Source: Kluyveromyces lactis (Eukaryota > Ascomycota > Saccharomycetes > Saccharomycetales > Saccharomycetaceae). From it: a DNA stretch of 64,000 nucleotides. The stretch covers positions 62,001 to 126,000 of the forward strand of contig NC_006042.1 in NCBI RefSeq assembly GCF_000002515.2, in the 5' to 3' direction. Every line of letters starts with the position of its first letter. The first letter of the stretch is position 1. This document shows positions 1 to 11,500 of this stretch, piece by piece. The position numbers and the translations under genes were made by a program. The notes below the pieces were generated by a model that saw nothing but the letters and a program-made list of their open reading frames with translations, was not told the origin of the DNA and did no database searches.

Positions 1-110
1 TCGAGATAAGAATACATGTCAGTCTTGATTTCGCTCTCTTTGGGATCGGTAATTATCGCGCTGCTAAGCTTGACTTGATGATCTATGATATAATAGTTTG
101 TATGCAGCAT
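1..110 (-). CDS. Possible 5' end of an unidentified gene running off the left edge
   Basis: On the minus strand an ATG at 110-108 opens a frame of 36 codons that reaches the window edge without a stop. The peptide has ordinary protein-like composition (several Tyr, Ile, Asp and Lys, including ITDPKESEIKTD), but I do not recognise it. A Reb1-like CGGGTAA lies about 30 bp upstream of the ATG, and a CACGTG E-box lies at 217-222, so the 0.7 kb to the right could be a divergent promoter shared with the PEX25/27 gene. The frame is too short to exclude chance. Confidence 0.3.
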   Translation of the reverse strand, partial: MLHTNYYIIDHQVKLSSAIITDPKESEIKTDMYSYL

Positions 111-827
111 TTCGTTAAGTGATAAAACTAGCGAAGATCGGGTAACGGAGAAAAACTAATGAACGTCATTTTTTCATAGTTATTGTGAGCGATCATTTTG
201 AAGAGGTATTTCAAGTCACGTGCACGATGCCTATCTATCCAATGTTGGTAATGTCATCCACAATAGAGCGCTGAGTATGTATCGGTGATCAATCTTTTTG
301 CCGCGTACTGGTAGGAGTATTCAAAGTTCAAAATATCGGCTTTTTGACACTAATTCCGAGCATTTGGATTATCCAGTAAACCCTTAAAGGCTTCGAGCCT
401 TCATTTTTTTTGTTCCCACAGCTCAGTTCAATCCGTTGATGACTTCCTTTGGTGTTTAAACTGCATAGTCTCCAAAAATTAAAAAAATAAACCCAAGGAA
501 AAATGTAAAACACAGAAAATCTTAAACAAAACAAATCAAAGCTGATGCAGATAACTGACGAGTCATAGATTATTGCACTATATTAAGAGTATCCTTTACA
601 TATGCCAATGCTGCATTAATCAGTCGAAAAATATCCCGGCAATAAATAGAGTCAGCAAATTTGGTTCCTTTTCCTAGTTCAGTGGTGAAAGAAAAGGATA
701 TTACTGTCTTCAGTCATTCTGTTGTAATTTCTATAATCATCTTGATCCTGAAGAATCGACTACTTAAGGACGGTGATAGCTCATAAGAAAATCATTGGCT
801 CGTTTACACAATTCAGAATAAGTCGAT
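111..827. promoter_or_regulatory. Intergenic region upstream of the PEX25/27-like gene
   Basis: No convincing gene is seen here; the one frame of 68 codons on the minus strand (328-534) has no recognisable features. The region holds a Reb1-type CGGGTAA at 139-145 and a CACGTG (Cbf1/Pho4-type E-box) at 217-222. It is likely a divergent promoter between the left-edge frame and the peroxin gene. Confidence 0.4.
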
Positions 828-2123
828 ATGAATGACGATTTTTATAGACCGCCTAATATAGCGGATGTAAGCATCGAAACGGAGGGATTTGAAATCTCAG
901 CACGGAATGATTCAATGATGATACAGAATAATTCACATACACCTACAAAGTTGAATAACTTAGAAGTCACTGTTATTTCCAGTGATGGTGGAAGTAGTGG
1001 TACTAATGCCAGTGAAAAGAATGGTACATTATCTCTATCAGCAGGGGAAAGCACAATGGGTGCAACGAGTAGGGCGGACAGAACTGTGCATAATTCCTCT
1101 AAACGTAGTGACAGTGTTAAGTTGATCAAAGTTATGAACAAGGTTGATATTTTGAAAGCAGTTTTCGCGACACTAACGGGTAAAGATCGTATAGCGAAAA
1201 TATTCAAATATGTGATAGATATACTACGAATTTTCATACAGAGGTCAATGTATTACAATAATAAAGATATCGACGTGGATGCTTATCTGAAATTATTTTC
1301 AAAAGGCAATCTGCTCACAATCCTAAGGAATCCAAGGCTTTCAGGTAAACTCTTCTTATCTAGCTCTTCGAAATTATTTCTCGAAAAGGGTGCTTTGGTT
1401 AGTAGCCAGCTAGGTTTCTATAGGCAAATCATGAGATGTGGGGGTACCCCATTCAGACTTTACCATTGGTACCAAAAGCTCATAAGCACTTTCTATGCGT
1501 CCCAAAAGTCATCAACTTTACATTCTAAAGGTCTAGTTTGGTACAAAAATTGGTGGAATGAGGAATCTCTCTCAGAGTTCATCGACTTATATTACGGAAT
1601 CATGGATGAATTGATGCTATTATACAAACTTAAACTTTGGTCTAATAAATCGATGCATGCCTGGGTTTCTAAACACGAAGCTCTCTCATGGTATTACGAC
1701 ATTATGCTAGGGTTGAAGAAAAATTGGGAGAAACTTCAATCAATCAAACAACAGGAATTTGAATTGAAGATCCAGTATCAGGTACGTCAACGCGCATTGG
1801 AACTATCCTCAAAATTAAATGCCACCCCATCTGTTGATTCCAATAAGAATACAGCACTTATAAAACAGACTATCTTCGAGAGTTTCAAGCAGGACAACCT
1901 AGATTTAGAACTGGAAGTAGTACAAAAACTCAAGAACTACCAGTATGAGAAACGCATTGTCAAGTTTGATCTGACTAGACTATTCTTTGATTTCCTAGCT
2001 GATACTACAGATGTGTTCTCTATCAAAACACCACCTGGTACATATGCCATTTTGTCTCTATGCTCTGGTGTACTTGGATTCTCCAAGCTATGGATACAGG
2101 CGAAAGAGCAACCAAATGAATGA
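828..2123 (+). CDS. PEX25: PEX11-family peroxin, Pex25/Pex27 orthologue
   Basis: This is a peripheral peroxisomal membrane protein of the Pex11 family that controls peroxisome number and size; Pex25 also recruits Rho1. The 431-aa product has a low-complexity, Ser/Asn-rich N-terminus (about residues 1-95). A Pex11-like domain follows, starting near VKLIKVMNKVDILKAVFAT and continuing with the family's amphipathic and hydrophobic helices (KIFKYVIDILRIFIQ, then YRQIMRCGGTPFRLYHW). A hydrophobic stretch lies near the C-terminus (FSIKTPPGTYAILSLCSG). S. cerevisiae has two WGD paralogues, PEX25 and PEX27, of about 390 aa. This single gene, next to TOA1 as PEX27 is, should represent their unduplicated ancestor, so the symbol is a choice between the two. 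Confidence 0.85.
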   Translation: MNDDFYRPPNIADVSIETEGFEISARNDSMMIQNNSHTPTKLNNLEVTVISSDGGSSGTNASEKNGTLSLSAGESTMGATSRADRTVHNSSKRSDSVKLIKVMNKVDILKAVFATLTGKDRIAKIFKYVIDILRIFIQRSMYYNNKDIDVDAYLKLFSKGNLLTILRNPRLSGKLFLSSSSKLFLEKGALVSSQLGFYRQIMRCGGTPFRLYHWYQKLISTFYASQKSSTLHSKGLVWYKNWWNEESLSEFIDLYYGIMDELMLLYKLKLWSNKSMHAWVSKHEALSWYYDIMLGLKKNWEKLQSIKQQEFELKIQYQVRQRALELSSKLNATPSVDSNKNTALIKQTIFESFKQDNLDLELEVVQKLKNYQYEKRIVKFDLTRLFFDFLADTTDVFSIKTPPGTYAILSLCSGVLGFSKLWIQAKEQPNE

Positions 2124-2528
2124 GTAACATACCCTTTGAAAATGTGTACCAAAAATTTCTTAGTACATTTCCCTGTATAACTCACAAGTAACACAAAGTA
2201 TCAATAAGCTACAGACAGGCTATATTTTAGTGACTTTTGCAATGCTGCTTAAAAGAAGTGCTCAAAGACATATAACTTTACATGGGTACCTGATTAAGAT
2301 CCGATTTGGACGGCTTTGCAAGCGATATTATATAAATTATTCTATGAATTATATAGTGTCAGAAGGTTAGAGAATAATGAATTAACATCAATAATGATTA
2401 GGAGATATGAACATAAACCTCTATGATAGAAAGTAGGATAGAATAGAAAGGAAAAAAAAATATTAACTTTAGAACCTGAAGTAAAGAGAAAAATAATGCA
2501 AGGAGACGGAACTAATGGAAATGGATAA
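2124..2528. other. Convergent 3' intergenic region, PEX25/27 to TOA1
   Basis: This 405-bp AT-rich spacer lies between two converging genes. It should hold the 3' UTRs and poly(A) signals of both. I see no gene or RNA in it. Confidence 0.5.
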
Positions 2529-3218
2529 TTACCATTCACTTTCTCCCTGGGCTTTCTGGAAAGCAAAGTCTTTATGGTCTATTGTCACTACACCTTCTTT
2601 TAAATTACACTTCCACTTATTTTTGACTCTCAGCACCTTGTCATATAGACATAGCATCATATTGACATCTGTGCCCTCATCCTCGACGTCCATGTTGACA
2701 TAGTCGTCATCGGAGTCATCCAAATCAGAATTGATTTCATCGGTTTCTAATAACGCGGATTTCTTGGCTTGCTTTGCTTGTAATTTCAGCTGTTTAGTCA
2801 AATCTCCATCTGGATCATTCATAGAGAACTCTATTTCTTGTTTTGGTTTCATTTCATTATCTTCTATTTGCAGTTCATCATTATTCACCATATCTGAGGA
2901 CCCATTATTTATATTGCTGCCAATGATATCTGCTTCACCGGCACTAGCAGCAGCTCCAGAATGATTTATGGAATTATCGTTGAATTCGCCGTTTGGTAGT
3001 TTAACCACAGGCTCGGCAACTGTTGATGCACTGGTTGTATTTTCTGGGTCCCAAATGAATGTGGCGGCTTTGCTTTCACTTAGTTTCATCTGCCAAATTC
3101 GTTTGAGATCTTGCAATGTCTGTTCATCCACTCCCGAATCTTCAAATTCTTGTCTGACATCGTTGATAACAGTCTCGAGCACGGTTTCATATACCTTTGA
3201 TGCCTCGATATTCGACAT
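2529..3218 (-). CDS. TOA1: TFIIA large subunit
   Basis: This general transcription factor subunit pairs with Toa2, stabilises TBP on the TATA box and acts in the nucleus with RNA polymerase II. The 229-aa protein shows both conserved ends. The N-terminal four-helix-bundle half starts with MSNIEASKVYETVLETVIND and contains QTLQDLKRIWQMKL. The C-terminal beta-barrel half includes NMMLCLYDKVLRVKNKWKC and ends in a Trp after HKDFAFQKAQGE. Between them lies a variable acidic Asp/Glu-rich linker (about residues 110-175). S. cerevisiae Toa1 is 286 aa, so the linker is shorter here. The ATG is clear. It is convergent with the upstream peroxin gene and divergent from SLK19, as in S. cerevisiae. Confidence 0.95.
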   Translation of the reverse strand: MSNIEASKVYETVLETVINDVRQEFEDSGVDEQTLQDLKRIWQMKLSESKAATFIWDPENTTSASTVAEPVVKLPNGEFNDNSINHSGAAASAGEADIIGSNINNGSSDMVNNDELQIEDNEMKPKQEIEFSMNDPDGDLTKQLKLQAKQAKKSALLETDEINSDLDDSDDDYVNMDVEDEGTDVNMMLCLYDKVLRVKNKWKCNLKEGVVTIDHKDFAFQKAQGESEW

Positions 3219-3966
3219 ATTGGAAAAGTACTTGAAGAGTTTCTTCTTTCTCTAATAATAACAAAAGAATTAAAGACCTTATTAAGCCGTTTATTCTAAA
3301 AGCTATTCCGATTCCGACCCGGTACTAGAAATTAAAATAATCCTTCCTTTAATCGTTAAACTGAAATCCTTATATAATAGGATACCGTAAGTTAATTTAT
3401 AGAGGAGGAACTTCAATCAAAGTTCCAAAGTGTTCAGAAAATCAGTTTCAAAATATGGAGAACGATAGCGCTTTTCTCTGAAAAAATATCTATTGCACAG
3501 TTTCCACCCAGGTTTAGTGTCCGCTTCACAAGTAGTTCAGCTACTGATGCGGCTGGTTTCCCTCTCCTCATTGACACTCCATATAAGGTATTGTTATTAT
3601 TCAGATTTAATTTTCCAGTTTCCATTTCACTGAAAAAATAATAATATGAAATTATATATTACCCGGATATCACGTACTCAGCTTAAATATTCAGTGTTCG
3701 ATATTTATATGGTAAACATAGGCATAGTAAATAAAAACAGTAACAAAGCTTCATTACGATCGATAAGTGTGTTGTCACAAAAGGCCAGATCCATATCGTC
3801 GGTGCCACGATCTGAAGTTCAATATTGTATTACTGCTTCAACGAAATCATTGCAAAGCAAGACAGACACCACTTACATAGTTTCAAAGAGGTGCTAAAAT
3901 TGAGGTTTTGTTGCGCATCCTATCGTTTCTCGGCGGATAAGTGAAGAGAACACGAGTACAGCACCT
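3219..3966. promoter_or_regulatory. Divergent promoter TOA1 / SLK19 with Reb1 site
   Basis: A 748-bp divergent intergenic region. A perfect Reb1 site TTACCCGG lies at 3659-3666, roughly 440 bp from the TOA1 start and 300 bp from the SLK19 start, followed at once by ATATCACGTA. Reb1 sites of this kind keep divergent yeast promoters nucleosome-free. Two small ATG frames here (63 and 83 codons) overlap the site and I do not call them as genes. Confidence 0.6.
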
Positions 3967-5853
3967 ATGGATTTCGGAGATAAACCCAAGCTAGAGTTTG
4001 CTGGCTCTGGTGATAAGCTTAACTCTCCTATAAGATTGGTTCCTGATGAGAGCAACAAGGAAAACGTACACGCATTGGAAAGCGATGATCAACAGAGCGA
4101 TAAGGAGCAGACCTACAAGAGAAGTAAAATAGAGTACTCATCCCCAGAAAAGATTGAGATGCTTAATAGTTTATCTCCTATAAAAATAGATATCGAAGGA
4201 AATGATGGAATTGAGTCTGATTTGAAAAAATCAGTCGCCACAGCCATTGAAGAAGCAGTGCAAGATTTCAAAAAGGATTCAAAAGCGGAAGAAGATGAAG
4301 AAGAGGCATTCGGCAAGTTAAATAATGGATTTCGTGGTTATCATGAATCCTCCACTGCAAACGCTTCTGGATCAGCTGGTTCTGATGCACCACAACATGC
4401 TCACTGCCATGAGTCATTGTCACCGATAAGGTCGTATGGTGATAAAGAGATGCCTCTCGACCCATCAGACCCCACAGTCTGGGAGAAGAAGTTTGATGAT
4501 TTATCATCCGTAATATGGGATAAATATGAAGAGATTAAGTATCTCAATGATACTGTACAGAACTTACGAGAAAGAACAGTAGAAGCGGAATTTAATAAAG
4601 AGAGAGACAAATTGGAACTTATCAAATGGGAGCAGAAATATGGCGACGTATTATCAAAACTGTATAGGAGTGAGCATAAACTCGAACAGTTTGATGAATT
4701 GAAACTCCAATTTGATAGTGTCAGCAAAAAGTTCGAAGCCTGCAAACAAAAATTGAAAGAGGTCAAAATAGAGTTATCTATGACAAATCAGAACAACCAC
4801 ATTCTATCTGAGAAGTTCGAGAAAGAATATACCAAATTCACTGAGAATGAAAACTTGGTCAATGAATGGAAAGATAAACATGATTCTTTACTATTGGAAC
4901 TTAATGTGAAGACCAAGGAACTCAAGTCAATTACCGATGAGCTACGCTCGTTAAAGGAACAATATGAACGAAACGAAAACAAGTTGTCTGAAGTTGAAAG
5001 TGAAATACAGGAGCTGCGTAAGAAAATGGAAGAAGAGACAATTGTATTCCAAGACACAATTAAACCTAGAGATCTAAGTATAACCGAGCTAAACAAAAAA
5101 TTACAGCAATTTGAAGCAAATGGTTCAGATGAAGTTAGCTCTTTGAAAAGTAAGCTCCAAATCACTGAAGCAGAATTAGATAGTAAGAAGAATGAAATTG
5201 AGTCATTGAATTTGAAGCTCAGTACAAAGGAAACAGCATTAGAAGAGCTTAGGTCACATATCACTCAGGTCACCGAGGATAAAGAGAAATCATTATCTGA
5301 GTTAGAGCAGACCAAAAGGGACTTAGACTCTCTTACAAGCAGAAACGGCAACATAGAATCCGAACATTTAGCAGAACTAGAAAGATTACACGAAAATATG
5401 TCGCATATGGAAACTAATCTGAAGCAAAACGTCAAAACTATCGCTAATTTAAATGAAACTGTCAACAATTTTGAGAATAAATGTAAATCATTGGAAGCAG
5501 AAAATATCGATTTGAAAGCACGTCTAACACAGACAGAAACCAATGTTAACAAATCAGAAACGGATGAACTCCGAGCTAAGATCCAGAAATTGGAAAAAAT
5601 GGTTGCAGATTCAGAAGCAGAAACTAACAAAAAGTTGCAATTATTAGCTGAAGATCTTTACATCCAATACTCTTCCAAACACGAGCAAAAAGTCAAGATG
5701 CTCAAGAAAGGGTACGAAGCCAAATACCAAGACCTGTTGGACAAACTAACAGTCGAAAATAACGCATTGCACGACGAAGTGGATCAATTGCAAAAAGCAG
5801 TGGAAATAGAGAGAGCGGAAAAACAAGAGCTAATAAAGTCTCTTGACAACTAA
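3967..5853 (+). CDS. SLK19: Kinetochore and spindle-midzone coiled-coil protein Slk19
   Basis: In S. cerevisiae Slk19 is a kinetochore and anaphase spindle protein. It is cleaved by separase and belongs to the FEAR network that releases Cdc14. The 628-aa product has a disordered, Ser/Glu-rich N-terminus (about residues 1-155) with SP sites such as YSSPEK and SLSPIK. From about residue 160 to the end it is almost uninterrupted heptad-rich coiled coil (Leu/Lys/Glu), typical of the family. S. cerevisiae Slk19 is 821 aa, so this is a shorter version. Coiled coils are poor identifiers, so the call also rests on the position between TOA1 and LIP5, the same place as in S. cerevisiae. Confidence 0.85.
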   Translation: MDFGDKPKLEFAGSGDKLNSPIRLVPDESNKENVHALESDDQQSDKEQTYKRSKIEYSSPEKIEMLNSLSPIKIDIEGNDGIESDLKKSVATAIEEAVQDFKKDSKAEEDEEEAFGKLNNGFRGYHESSTANASGSAGSDAPQHAHCHESLSPIRSYGDKEMPLDPSDPTVWEKKFDDLSSVIWDKYEEIKYLNDTVQNLRERTVEAEFNKERDKLELIKWEQKYGDVLSKLYRSEHKLEQFDELKLQFDSVSKKFEACKQKLKEVKIELSMTNQNNHILSEKFEKEYTKFTENENLVNEWKDKHDSLLLELNVKTKELKSITDELRSLKEQYERNENKLSEVESEIQELRKKMEEETIVFQDTIKPRDLSITELNKKLQQFEANGSDEVSSLKSKLQITEAELDSKKNEIESLNLKLSTKETALEELRSHITQVTEDKEKSLSELEQTKRDLDSLTSRNGNIESEHLAELERLHENMSHMETNLKQNVKTIANLNETVNNFENKCKSLEAENIDLKARLTQTETNVNKSETDELRAKIQKLEKMVADSEAETNKKLQLLAEDLYIQYSSKHEQKVKMLKKGYEAKYQDLLDKLTVENNALHDEVDQLQKAVEIERAEKQELIKSLDN

Positions 5854-6604
5854 TGTGTGTGTATATGAGTACGTACCTATTATAGATCAAATATACTCCG
5901 GAGAAATCTGGTTTTCTTACTATCTTCTCTTCCATTCGAACCTTTCCGGTGGCAATTATGTATTTGCTTTCGTTTTGTTTTTCCGTTTTCCAGAGACAAG
6001 TTCCCGACGCATGCTCTTTCCAGTATGGGACACTCAATTCGTGAGCATTTCGGGATGTTGTGTTCTGCGCCGATCTCAGCCTATAATAGCCGCACTTTAC
6101 CGAACTACTGATATCAAGGATGACTATGGGGAACAAATTTCTCGAATGAATGTATCCTTTACTAATGACATAACAATGGATTGATTGATAAATAAAAGTG
6201 CATCGCGTCCTCTTGTAATTAGCAGTATTTTAGTTATCAATGAAAAACTTTTCGCCTGCGAGGAGTAATAAGATTGCATTTCTGAATGTGGTGTTGCAAA
6301 TCCGAATGGCACTTTATCGCACTTCAATCGAACCGCGGTCATGGAAATAATGAATCATGAAAAATAAAAAGCTAAGCTTTGACTGTGACAGATTTTTGGA
6401 GGTACATTTAATGAAAATATGACTGCTACATATTAGAGAAGACCATGATATGATGTTTCATATATAAACTATAAATACGTAGTCTTCCCTGACGGAATGC
6501 ATATTCTCACAGAATATTACACCATTGTCACAAGCATTCTACGGCTGATCCGGTTGTCACAGAAAATATCAATTCGAAAGACAGTACAGCGATAGAATAT
6601 TGTA
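5854..6604. promoter_or_regulatory. Intergenic region SLK19 to 2-hydroxyacid dehydrogenase
   Basis: About 750 bp hold the SLK19 3' region and the promoter of the dehydrogenase. A TATA-like TATATAAACTATAAATA lies around 6460-6477, about 130 bp before the ATG. A 113-codon frame here starts at a TTG and has no protein-like pattern, so I do not call it. Confidence 0.4.
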
Positions 6605-7786
6605 ATGACAATGACTACCAAATTCAAGATTCTCATTCCCAGAAAGAATAAGAACGATATCGCTTCTGACTCAGCAGAATTCCAAAGAATTGCAGAATTA
6701 GTTGATTTCCAATATTATGAATTGACCAATTCTGAAGATTTCAAGAAATTTTTACTCTCAAGCAATATCGATGCTCTTTGGATCACTGAAGAAATGTTTG
6801 TGTATTTGGAAGCTCCATCCACGTATTTAGACTATTTCCCTAAATCATTGAAATTGATTTTGGTTCCATGGGTTGGAACAGATTTCTATGACGCGAAATT
6901 GTTGAAGGAAAAGTACGGCATCAGTTTGTGTAATGGCGGTCCAGTGGCATCAGAAAACGTTTCTGATTTGGCAGTGTTCTTGACATTGAGTTGCTTCCGT
7001 TTGACGTCCTTCTGGGAGCACTCATTCAGGTTTGTTCATAGAGGTAGCATCCAAGAATGTCGAGGATATATCGGAGGTACACACCATGATACTATTCCTG
7101 GATTTGCGCTGGTTGAAGGTAACGATGACTTGCATAAGACGGTCTCTGCGCAACAAAAGTTCCCAAAAAAGCCTGAAAACGACAAGTTCTTGAACCTTGC
7201 GAAGGATTATAAGATAGCGGGCAAAGTAATGGAATCACCAACAGATAAGAATGCGTTGATTGTTGGTTTTGGTTCCATTGGCCAAGCTATTGGTAAAAAA
7301 TTGCATACAACTTTTAACATGAATATATCATACACAAAAAGAAATGGCCCTATCCCAGAATCTGTTCTAGGATATAAGGCTAATTATATACCATCCATGG
7401 ATGATGAAGCGTTCTGGAGAGACGCTGATCTTATAGTACTAGCATTACCTGGAACTCCAGACACAGAAGATATTATTGATAAGACTACATTGGAAAAATG
7501 TAAAGACGGTGTGCGTATCGTCAACGTTGGTCGTGGATCTTGTATTAACGAAGATGATTTATTAGATGCATTGGATAGTGGGAAGGTCATGTCAGCTGGC
7601 CTTGACGTCTACAAAAATGAATCGGACGTTGTGGATTCAAGATTCTTCGAAAGATGGGATATTACCTTACTTCCACATATTGGCTCCACAGTCATAGAAA
7701 TACTCCAAAGGCAGACTGCTGCCACGTTAGAGAATATTGAAGGATTCTTCTTGAAAGGAACTGGCACAAAATACCCAGTTAACTAA
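6605..7786 (+). CDS. D-isomer-specific 2-hydroxyacid dehydrogenase (YPL113C type)
   Basis: This is an NAD(P)-dependent dehydrogenase of the glyoxylate/hydroxypyruvate reductase superfamily, orthologous by position and sequence to the poorly studied S. cerevisiae YPL113C. The 393-aa protein has the split substrate domain (residues 1-130 plus the C-terminus) around a Rossmann fold with the glycine-rich loop GFGSIG at 221-226. The catalytic triad can be placed: Arg310 in NVGRGS, Glu339 in DVYKNE and His358 in PHIGS. An insertion of about 40 residues (150-205, GGTHHD onward) enlarges the region before the cofactor loop. Substrate is unknown; the reductase assignment is by family only. It is followed in tandem by BEM3. 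Confidence 0.88.
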   Translation: MTMTTKFKILIPRKNKNDIASDSAEFQRIAELVDFQYYELTNSEDFKKFLLSSNIDALWITEEMFVYLEAPSTYLDYFPKSLKLILVPWVGTDFYDAKLLKEKYGISLCNGGPVASENVSDLAVFLTLSCFRLTSFWEHSFRFVHRGSIQECRGYIGGTHHDTIPGFALVEGNDDLHKTVSAQQKFPKKPENDKFLNLAKDYKIAGKVMESPTDKNALIVGFGSIGQAIGKKLHTTFNMNISYTKRNGPIPESVLGYKANYIPSMDDEAFWRDADLIVLALPGTPDTEDIIDKTTLEKCKDGVRIVNVGRGSCINEDDLLDALDSGKVMSAGLDVYKNESDVVDSRFFERWDITLLPHIGSTVIEILQRQTAATLENIEGFFLKGTGTKYPVN

Positions 7787-8535
7787 TGTTCTGAATATCT
7801 TCAAACTGGCGCTGGAAATGTTGGCTAACAATGATGGAAATATTACTAAAATGAGATGAAAAGTGTATTGATACTGCATAACCACCTTGATATCAACCAC
7901 TCTTTGAGTTTTGAAGGCCTACTCGTTAAATAATAATAAATCCGAATATATACTGCATTACATAATCCAAGGCGGGGATCAACATTCATTAATTAACTGC
8001 TCCCAGCAGGCGTTCTTTCTAAGAACAGAGACTGTTGGCTGGTCGATTATAACATCTACAAAAGATCCAACTCATTATTACCGCCAACTCGTAATATATC
8101 CATCTCTGACAGAAGTCACTAAACGCGTTACAAGCCGTCTTCCCTTCGGCTTCCCTTTTATGTCAAGGACATTAAATTTTAGAAACCGTGAAAAATTGAA
8201 TATCGCGTATCAAAGAATATTTTTCATAAAAGCTACTTTAATATCGTAACGTGTTTATCATTCAAATAGCGTCGTGATAACTTGAACCCTATTTATCAAA
8301 CAGTACCTAGTATCAGTATCTGAGGTCTACGGAGTGATATATTCTTCAATTTTAGATTTTGCTGGTAAAGTTTGGGGTACAATATATGAAGAGCTTGAGG
8401 ATATCGTTTTATCTTTAAGAGTATACCCAATCTTTTCACAATTTAGACCATCAGGACAATACGGTGGGCAGAAACAGCTCTTTCTCTGACTCTATCGCAT
8501 TGAATCCTCATCGTCAGGTCTTTGTATCATTGAAG
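7787..8535. promoter_or_regulatory. BEM3 upstream region with an MCB element
   Basis: About 750 bp. An ACGCGT (MCB, MBF-type G1/S element) lies at 8123-8128, about 410 bp before the BEM3 ATG. The in-frame open stretch before the BEM3 ATG starts with GTG and is not treated as coding. A 112-codon frame at 7911-8249 begins with TTG and looks spurious. Confidence 0.35.
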
Positions 8536-11500
8536 ATGGAGCAATTTAATGACTCCCTTAAAGAAACTACATCATCGACTTTAAAGCTTTTGGAGCAATA
8601 TGAGAATCATATTCAGGAGAAAGACAGAAATTTAGATTACATAGAAAAAGGTGACTCGAGGTTTACGAAAGATCGCGAAACAGGACCTAGTTACGACGAA
8701 TGTTTTAAAGAGAACGTGAAATTGAGGCTTAAAGTCGAAGAATACGAAAAGGAAATCAAACTGTTAAAGGAACTGATATCTAAACTCAAAGAGAATGCTG
8801 TACCTGTAGTAAATTATGAACAACAGCGATTAGAAGTAGAAACCCCGAAAGATCCCACATTTTCGTTACCACCAAGATCAGCAGATAGAATAAGACATAT
8901 GAAGGACACTTCTGAACAGAGTCAGGTCAACGTCTACGATCTAAAGCTGCCTAGGTCCCCTGCCACCTTCCAATTAAATAACCAAAATTTCCAGGAAGAA
9001 TTAAAGACAAACACTCAGTTCGAAAAAGCATTGAAAAATGATCATGCGTACGAGTCGACGCCGGCAACTGCTAGTACCAAAAAGGATCCCCAAGATGCGG
9101 GAAAAGATAGTTTAGCAACGACAGGGATACCAAATAATATTCTAGGAAGTCCAGCTACTTCCGTGACTTATACCACATCTCGAATATCGATAAATTCCAA
9201 TTCACCGAATATCAACAATAAACCCCATTTGAAAAGACCCAAGTCACCAGCAACTTTACCAAATGGAGCTTTATCTCCCCAGCGAGCAAATCGTGTCACA
9301 CACTTGATTAACAATGAACTTCATTCTCCATTAAAAGACCAGTTTTCAGATGTAGATAAAGATTTCGTTGATGATACCGCTTCCACGTCTGGCGATGATA
9401 TCACAGGGAGCTTTATACAAATGTCTCCAGCAGCCCAAAGAATCATCAAAGAGGATGAGACAATTATGGAGTTCTCTCCTTCATCCAAGCAGAATTTGAA
9501 TAAATTTACTGACTTGATCAATAAGACCTTTGGGGACGATGATAGCCAAATCAAAGGACCCCCCGAAAAGGAATCTGCAGCTGCAGTAAGACCACCTGTA
9601 TTCGATCCGCCGCTTCCTAGGGCCGATTCAAAAGTACTAGCTTCTCCTGTTATGATTCAAAACGCAGCAAATAATTTAACACCTTCTGGGCTTTCCTTTC
9701 CGCAGAAAACTGACATTTCTACTCATGACTTACTGAAAATTGTCTCACAAGATAACGTCTCAGCGATTTCTTCAAGCACCTCAATCCATAAATCTTTTTC
9801 ACCCAAATCTGTCTCCTCACTTTCTCGTATCCAACCACCAAATCACCACACTTCATCAATTGACATGGGTTCTCCTTATAATGGAGAAGTACCGCAATCC
9901 GACAGTGTTTTACACTCACCCAACATCATATCTGATATACCTCTATTTGTACAACCAGAAGACTTTTCAACAATAGCTGTCGAAGCTTCTAGCACTTTGT
10001 ACAGTAATCCTGAGGATGCAAGCAAGTGTATACTCTGCAGTGTCATTGATAAGAAATCATCTAAAGAGATGTTCAAGTTTGCGAAATCTCTGGACCAGTT
10101 ATACGAGCTTGACCATATGTTGAAAATAAGGCTCATGGAGCAATATCATCTCCCGGAACTACCTAAAAAGCAACTATTTCAGACTACTGTTCCTGTTAAA
10201 GTCGATTTGAGAAGGGAGTTATTAACAGATTATTTATTAGCACTCTTTGAACTTAGTAACCTATCACCAGTGATGTCTCTAAAACTTGCACAATTTATTA
10301 GTACAGATACCGCAATCTCCGTACCAATTGGAATGACTGACAGCGTAAAAGAAGGGGTACTTTTGGTACGCAAAAATAAGGCGTTGGGTAGCGGTAATTC
10401 TTGGAAAGTACGACAAGCTGTAATTGAGGATCAAACTTTGTTATTATTCGATCAAGAAAATCTAGTGGAGAGCATCAAGTTGGTAAGTAGTACAATTGAA
10501 TTACAAGCGAATTTACCTGATGATAAGTACGGCACTAAAAATGGGTTTATTTTGAATGAACCAAAGAAGAGCGGTCTTTCTAGCACATCCAGGCATTATT
10601 TTGGCGCTGAAACCGCCAAACAACGAGAAGAATGGATCAGCGCTCTTATAAAAGTTTGCAGCAACTCCGTTGCAAATATCAAAGCAGATACTCTTTCTTC
10701 TGCCCAAGATCAAGGAAGTATCAGCGATGCATCGGTAGATACAAGCAGCAGTGCTGCGATTGGACCAATGGTTAACCTCGAAATGCTTGGTAAATCTCAA
10801 CAAGTCGAACCTGCAACAACTGAAATGGATAGGGAAACCAAAAGGAATAGAATGAGGTCCTTTTTCCCATTCAAGAAAAATCAACCTCAGCTTTCAACTT
10901 CTTCCTTAGATATTACTAAAGAATCGGACGAAACATCTGCTGAAAGGTCTTTTGCTAGTGCTCTCCATGGCATGAACCTACATGATGAGGCAATTTCCAA
11001 TGTTGTATTTGGATCCGACATCAAACACTGCCTAAGCTTGAGTTCTAGAGTATACCAAAACACTCACGAGATACCAACCGTTGTTTACAGATGTTTGGAA
11101 TATTTGTATAAGAACAGAGCCATAAATGAAGAAGGTATATTTAGATTAAGTGGATCAAGTGCTTTGATAAAAACCCTCCAAGAACAATTTGATAAAGAAT
11201 ATGATGTAAATTTATGCGAATACAACGCTTCACATGAGGGCAGTTTGAAGAATGGTCCCTATCTAGATGTCAATACGGTTGCGGGACTTTTAAAATTATA
11301 TTTCAGAAGGTTGCCTCATCTAATATTCGGTGATGACATGTACGAAGAGTGTAGGGTGATTGCTGAAAGAAATTCAGGAAAGCCAACTGAAACTGCATTG
11401 CAGTTCAGAGAATTGGTATCAAACAAGAGATTTGAAATGGAAAATTATTCATTGATGTTTGTTTTATTTGAGCTATTAATGAAAATCAATGAAAATAACA

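Noticed and set aside
3434-3897. Two small ATG frames (63 and 83 codons) between TOA1 and SLK19
   Set aside because: The 83-codon frame covers the Reb1 site; neither has recognisable motifs. Best explained as promoter sequence.
5843-6184. 113-codon frame after SLK19
   Set aside because: Starts at TTG inside the SLK19 end and has no domain or conserved pattern; overlaps the 3' region.
7911-8249. 112-codon frame upstream of BEM3
   Set aside because: Starts at TTG, contains the MCB promoter element, and shows no protein-like pattern.
8464-8535. N-terminal extension of BEM3 from a GTG
   Set aside because: Non-ATG start; the ATG at 8536 is sufficient. The same reasoning was used for IDI1, HIS3, SHM1, HOS3, CHK1 and CHM7.
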